From NCBI GenBank assembly GCA_016929465.1, contig JAFGIT010000167.1, forward strand, positions 1 to 6,697: a stretch of DNA of 6,697 bases, written 5' to 3'. Shown here piece by piece: positions 4,401 through 6,697 of the stretch; position 1 is the stretch's first letter; each line of letters begins with the position of its first letter. Source of the stretch: Candidatus Coatesiibacteriota bacterium (GTDB taxonomy: Bacteria > B130-G9). The notes below the pieces were generated by a model. The model saw only the letters and a list, made by a program, of their open reading frames with translations. It did not search any database and was not told the origin of the DNA. A program made the position numbers and the translations under genes.

Positions 4401-5978
4401 TTACAGCTTGTGTGGCGCCGACTCGTAGGCGTTAATCGTTGTTGCGATGACCATGTCGGCGGGATTGCCTTTGCTTGGAGGGGGCGTTACATCAGAGGCG
4501 GCCCGTTCCCCGCTTATGATAGTCCAATCGCCGACCATTAGGTCCTCGATTGCGGCTGGTTCCTCGTTCCTGGTGATCATCGTCTCAGGGGTCACTGAGA
4601 CAATTACCTTGCCCTGCATGACAATGCTCGGCGCCCAGTAGGAGGTGCCGGATACATAAATCAGGCTATTCTCATAGTCTATTTGGCTGATCGAACCTTC
4701 TACGAGGACCCTATCGATACTATCCACGGAGAGATCGACTGTGTCCGCAAGGAAATAATCGAAATCACCCTCTGTCTGCCAGCTGCCGTAGGCCACGGCG
4801 ATGTCGCCAGGCTGAATCTGCTCGAACTCGATCAATTGGCCCAATCTGGTCAAGACCACGTCTTCCGTCAGCCGGACAAATGCACGGTCCATCGGTCGGC
4901 CTGGATTGAGGCCCAGGTCAGCGAGCCAGAAGGCACGCTCATCGGGCAATATCTCGTCGATTCTGCCGGTGATGTACTCGGGCATGGTATTCTCTACAAC
5001 CTCGATATGCTGAGCGGTGACAACGGGCGCGATCACGCCAGCAAAAATATCCTCCTCGAGCCAGCCCTGGACGAACACATGATCGCCCTCGACGATCTCG
5101 GCAAGCGTTATACCCTCACCTTCCTTGACGATTGTGGTCTCATCCGTGACCTTAACCTCGTAGAACCACCAGGCCCACGGATTGTCGCCCTTTTGCACCC
5201 ATACTCCTGCCTCGACGAACAACGTGTTGTTCTCCAGCTCGATCGAGGTGACGACACCCTCGAACTCGGTCGGGAGGCCATGCTCGCTTTGCTTCTCGAA
5301 GGTGAATGGCTCGGACCACGCTCCCGGACCATCCCCAAATACGGCCTGCACGCGCCAGCTAAAGACGCCATCCATCAAAGACGCAGCAAGGTCGGGATTG
5401 ACTGTCATGGAGGTGATAAAGAACGGCAGATAGAAAGAGACAGCTTCCTCGTCCGGGAAGGTTATCTCGAAATTGTACCCCTCGGCGTTGGGGACACTGC
5501 TCCACTCGAAGATGATTGACATGTTGCGAAATATGCAGGTCCCATCCGCTGGGCTCCAAAGGTCCGGAATCGTTGGGTCATGGTCAGTGATCGATAGTAT
5601 GAACGGCTCTGGCTCGCTATAGACACCTGCCTCGCTTACTGCGATTGCAGAGAGAAGGTAGTCGGCTGGGGGCACCAGCCCGGGGAAATTCGGCACGGTC
5701 CAGTACCCTTCCCAGACGGTGAGAGTATCCGTGCTATCGACCTCCGTCAGCTGCAGAAGCGGGAAAAACTCATAAACTATCCACACGGTCGAAACCGTGA
5801 CGGATTCGGTTTTGGCGATTTCTGCCCAGAAGGTCACATCATCGCCGTATGTCACGAGGGACGGGTTGGCCCCCGCCGCAGAAACATCGGGTGTGCCCTG
5901 TGCCCCGGCCAATGTAGCAAGAATGAACAGCATGGCCGCGCCCAGGAAAATGCTTTGGTTGGTTCTTCTTCGGGTCAT
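4401..5978 (-). CDS. Secreted Ig/FN3-like protein with three DUF5666-like repeats
   Basis: This 525-residue protein has unknown function. Residues 1-26 are a signal peptide: TRRR, a hydrophobic core (SIFLGAAMLFILATLA), then AGA before Q27, a good signal peptidase I site. There is no lipobox cysteine. Residues about 30-132 look like an Ig-type beta domain. About 138-228 resemble fibronectin type III (LWSPADG, FEWSSVPNAEGYNFEI, FSWRVQA, GAWSEPFTF). Three DUF5666-like repeats follow at about 237-328, 333-416 and 423-517. Each has a G-x-[IV]-x-x-I strand, a threonine-rich middle strand and a V-x-GD turn (EGDHVFV, QPGDIAV, VGDWTII). The frame also opens at TTG 5984, but GGAGG (5986-5990) is only 1 nt from that codon and 7 nt from ATG 5978, so the ATG is the start. 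It is monocistronic, ended by the terminator at 4319-4365. An envelope or extracellular location is inferred; the DUF5666 assignment rests on pattern recognition. Confidence 0.85.
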   Translation of the reverse strand: MTRRRTNQSIFLGAAMLFILATLAGAQGTPDVSAAGANPSLVTYGDDVTFWAEIAKTESVTVSTVWIVYEFFPLLQLTEVDSTDTLTVWEGYWTVPNFPGLVPPADYLLSAIAVSEAGVYSEPEPFILSITDHDPTIPDLWSPADGTCIFRNMSIIFEWSSVPNAEGYNFEITFPDEEAVSFYLPFFITSMTVNPDLAASLMDGVFSWRVQAVFGDGPGAWSEPFTFEKQSEHGLPTEFEGVVTSIELENNTLFVEAGVWVQKGDNPWAWWFYEVKVTDETTIVKEGEGITLAEIVEGDHVFVQGWLEEDIFAGVIAPVVTAQHIEVVENTMPEYITGRIDEILPDERAFWLADLGLNPGRPMDRAFVRLTEDVVLTRLGQLIEFEQIQPGDIAVAYGSWQTEGDFDYFLADTVDLSVDSIDRVLVEGSISQIDYENSLIYVSGTSYWAPSIVMQGKVIVSVTPETMITRNEEPAAIEDLMVGDWTIISGERAASDVTPPPSKGNPADMVIATTINAYESAPHKL

Positions 5979-5985
5979 GTTCAAT

Positions 5986-5990
5986 CCTCC
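5986..5990 (-). promoter_or_regulatory. Ribosome binding site deciding the DUF5666 gene start
   Basis: GGAGG on the minus strand is 7 nt from ATG 5978 and 1 nt from TTG 5984. The spacing supports the ATG. Confidence 0.75.
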
Positions 5991-6035
5991 ATTGCGAGTT
6001 GTTTTTCTGCCCTAAAGAATTCGGCACTCTTGCTT

Positions 6036-6065
6036 AGTTTGTCTTATTCTTCGGTGTGTTGTCAA
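6036..6065 (-). promoter_or_regulatory. Possible promoter of the DUF5666 gene
   Basis: A perfect TTGACA -35 (6060-6065, minus strand) is followed after 18 bp by CAAACT (6036-6041), a -10 with only 3 of 6 consensus bases. The leader to the ATG at 5978 would be about 50 nt. The strong -35 makes this the best candidate in the divergent intergenic region, but the -10 is poor. Confidence 0.4.
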
Positions 6066-6160
6066 GTCGCTGTCCGTGTGAAGGCCTGTTAGCGGGTGTG
6101 TAATTTGTTGGACTGATCGCTCGAATAAAGCCTGGTCGAATGATTTAGCTGGAATATTGC

Positions 6161-6192
6161 TTGACTTGGGGGATATATTTGGGCCATATTAT
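6161..6192 (+). promoter_or_regulatory. Possible promoter of the plus-strand exported protein
   Basis: TTGACT (6161-6166) lies upstream of an AT-rich stretch containing TATTAT (6187-6192). The 20-bp spacing is longer than usual for sigma-70, so the exact -10 is uncertain. TTGACT, the AT-rich run and the position 30-60 bp before the ATG at 6222 still make this the likely promoter zone. Confidence 0.3.
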
Positions 6193-6221
6193 ATTACGCT
6201 CTAACATTGGATAATGGGAGA

Positions 6222-6697
6222 ATGACCGGTACTCGGCACCGCAAGGTTGCGGCCTTATTGGCTTTATTTTTGCTGTATTTTGTTCCCGCACTATTCGGGG
6301 ATGATGTTGATTCGCTCTCGACAGACGAGTTCACCGTCGAATTCAGTGCAGACAAGAACGAATACATCACCTGGAACAGGTTGAGGCTCTACTTAACTGT
6401 TGAGGGCACATCTCCCGGGATGGATGTCGATGTCTATCTGGGGATAGCGCTGCCTGACGGCACGCTCTTCGGACTCGTGCCGGACCTCTCATTTTCGGGG
6501 CTGAATGTTGAGAAGGGTGTCCTGTACCCCATCGATCTCGCCAGGCCGGATACTCTTATCCCGGCGATGAGCGCTTTTTCGAGCCGCGAGGGCGAGGTAT
6601 TCGAGAGGAAACTCGTTTACAGGGCGATTCTCGCGCATGGGCTTGGCCTTCCGGAGGGAGAGTATCAAACGATAGCACTCCTGTGCCACTCAGGAAC
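6222..6697 (+). CDS. Exported protein of unknown function (partial, 3' end missing)
   Basis: The frame stays open from ATG 6222 to the window end, giving 158 codons with the C-terminus missing. Residues 1-8 are basic (R5, R7, K8), 9-21 are a hydrophobic helix (VAALLALFLLYFV), and VPA before L24 is a plausible signal peptidase I site, so the protein is likely exported. The mature part is beta-rich. It includes a segment reading about EYITWNRLRLYLTVEG (47-62), then VDVYLGIALPDGTLFGLVP (69-87) and LPEGEYQTIALL (143-154). A D-V-Y-x-x-x-x-L-P-D-G strand followed by a late G-x-Y strand recalls secreted beta-sandwich proteins of unknown function in environmental bacteria. The start is slightly uncertain: GGGAG (6216-6220) is only 1 nt from the ATG, and TTG 6207 in frame is an alternative. 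It is transcribed away from the DUF5666 gene, from the shared 243-bp intergenic region. Confidence 0.75.
   Translation, partial: MTGTRHRKVAALLALFLLYFVPALFGDDVDSLSTDEFTVEFSADKNEYITWNRLRLYLTVEGTSPGMDVDVYLGIALPDGTLFGLVPDLSFSGLNVEKGVLYPIDLARPDTLIPAMSAFSSREGEVFERKLVYRAILAHGLGLPEGEYQTIALLCHSG

Noticed and set aside
4683-5519. 278-codon plus-strand frame antisense to the DUF5666 gene
   Set aside because: The minus-strand gene has a signal peptide, repeated domains, a ribosome site and a terminator. The antisense frame has none of these.

Overview
The window looks like a chromosomal segment of an uncultivated, probably Gram-negative-type bacterium. G+C is moderate by eye, GGAGG-type ribosome binding sites are clear, and there are two exported proteins with signal peptides and a glycosyltransferase of the lipopolysaccharide heptosyltransferase family (GT9). 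No rRNA, tRNA, transposase or CRISPR array is visible, and I cannot name the organism or phylum from the sequence.

Layout. Bases 1-510 are non-coding and rich in short hairpins. A Nudix hydrolase gene (511-987, +) follows. Bases 988-1358 are again non-coding, with a 9-bp tandem repeat (GTCCATnnn) and a second copy of the hairpin block. Then come two minus-strand genes with a 4-base ATGA overlap: a GT9 glycosyltransferase (3071-4204) followed by a polytopic GT-C-type membrane glycosyltransferase (1359-3074), with a plausible promoter just upstream. A polypurine tract and a strong intrinsic terminator (about 4319-4365) separate this operon from the next minus-strand gene (4401-5978). That gene encodes a secreted protein with an Ig-like domain, a fibronectin-III-like domain and three DUF5666-like repeats. 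A divergent 243-bp intergenic region (5979-6221) leads to a second exported protein on the plus strand (from 6222), cut by the window end.

How the genes fit together. The two glycosyltransferases form a translationally coupled pair suited to a cell-envelope glycan: GT9 works on the cytoplasmic face with a nucleotide-activated sugar, and the GT-C enzyme works outside with a lipid-linked sugar. The two exported proteins share a divergent promoter region and are likely envelope or extracellular proteins of unknown role. The Nudix gene is a stand-alone housecleaning or signalling hydrolase.

The most unusual structure is the pair of direct repeat blocks (about 182-383 and 1130-1315) on either side of the Nudix gene. 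Each holds two modules made of a GGAGG-rich element followed by two 6-bp-stem, 6-nt-loop hairpins with linkers ending in AAA. A 55-bp stretch is identical in both blocks, and one stem shows a compensatory base-pair change between blocks. These features suggest a structured, dispersed repeat family. Two start codons are better placed than the longest-ORF choice: ATG at 4204 for GT9 and ATG at 5978 for the DUF5666 protein.
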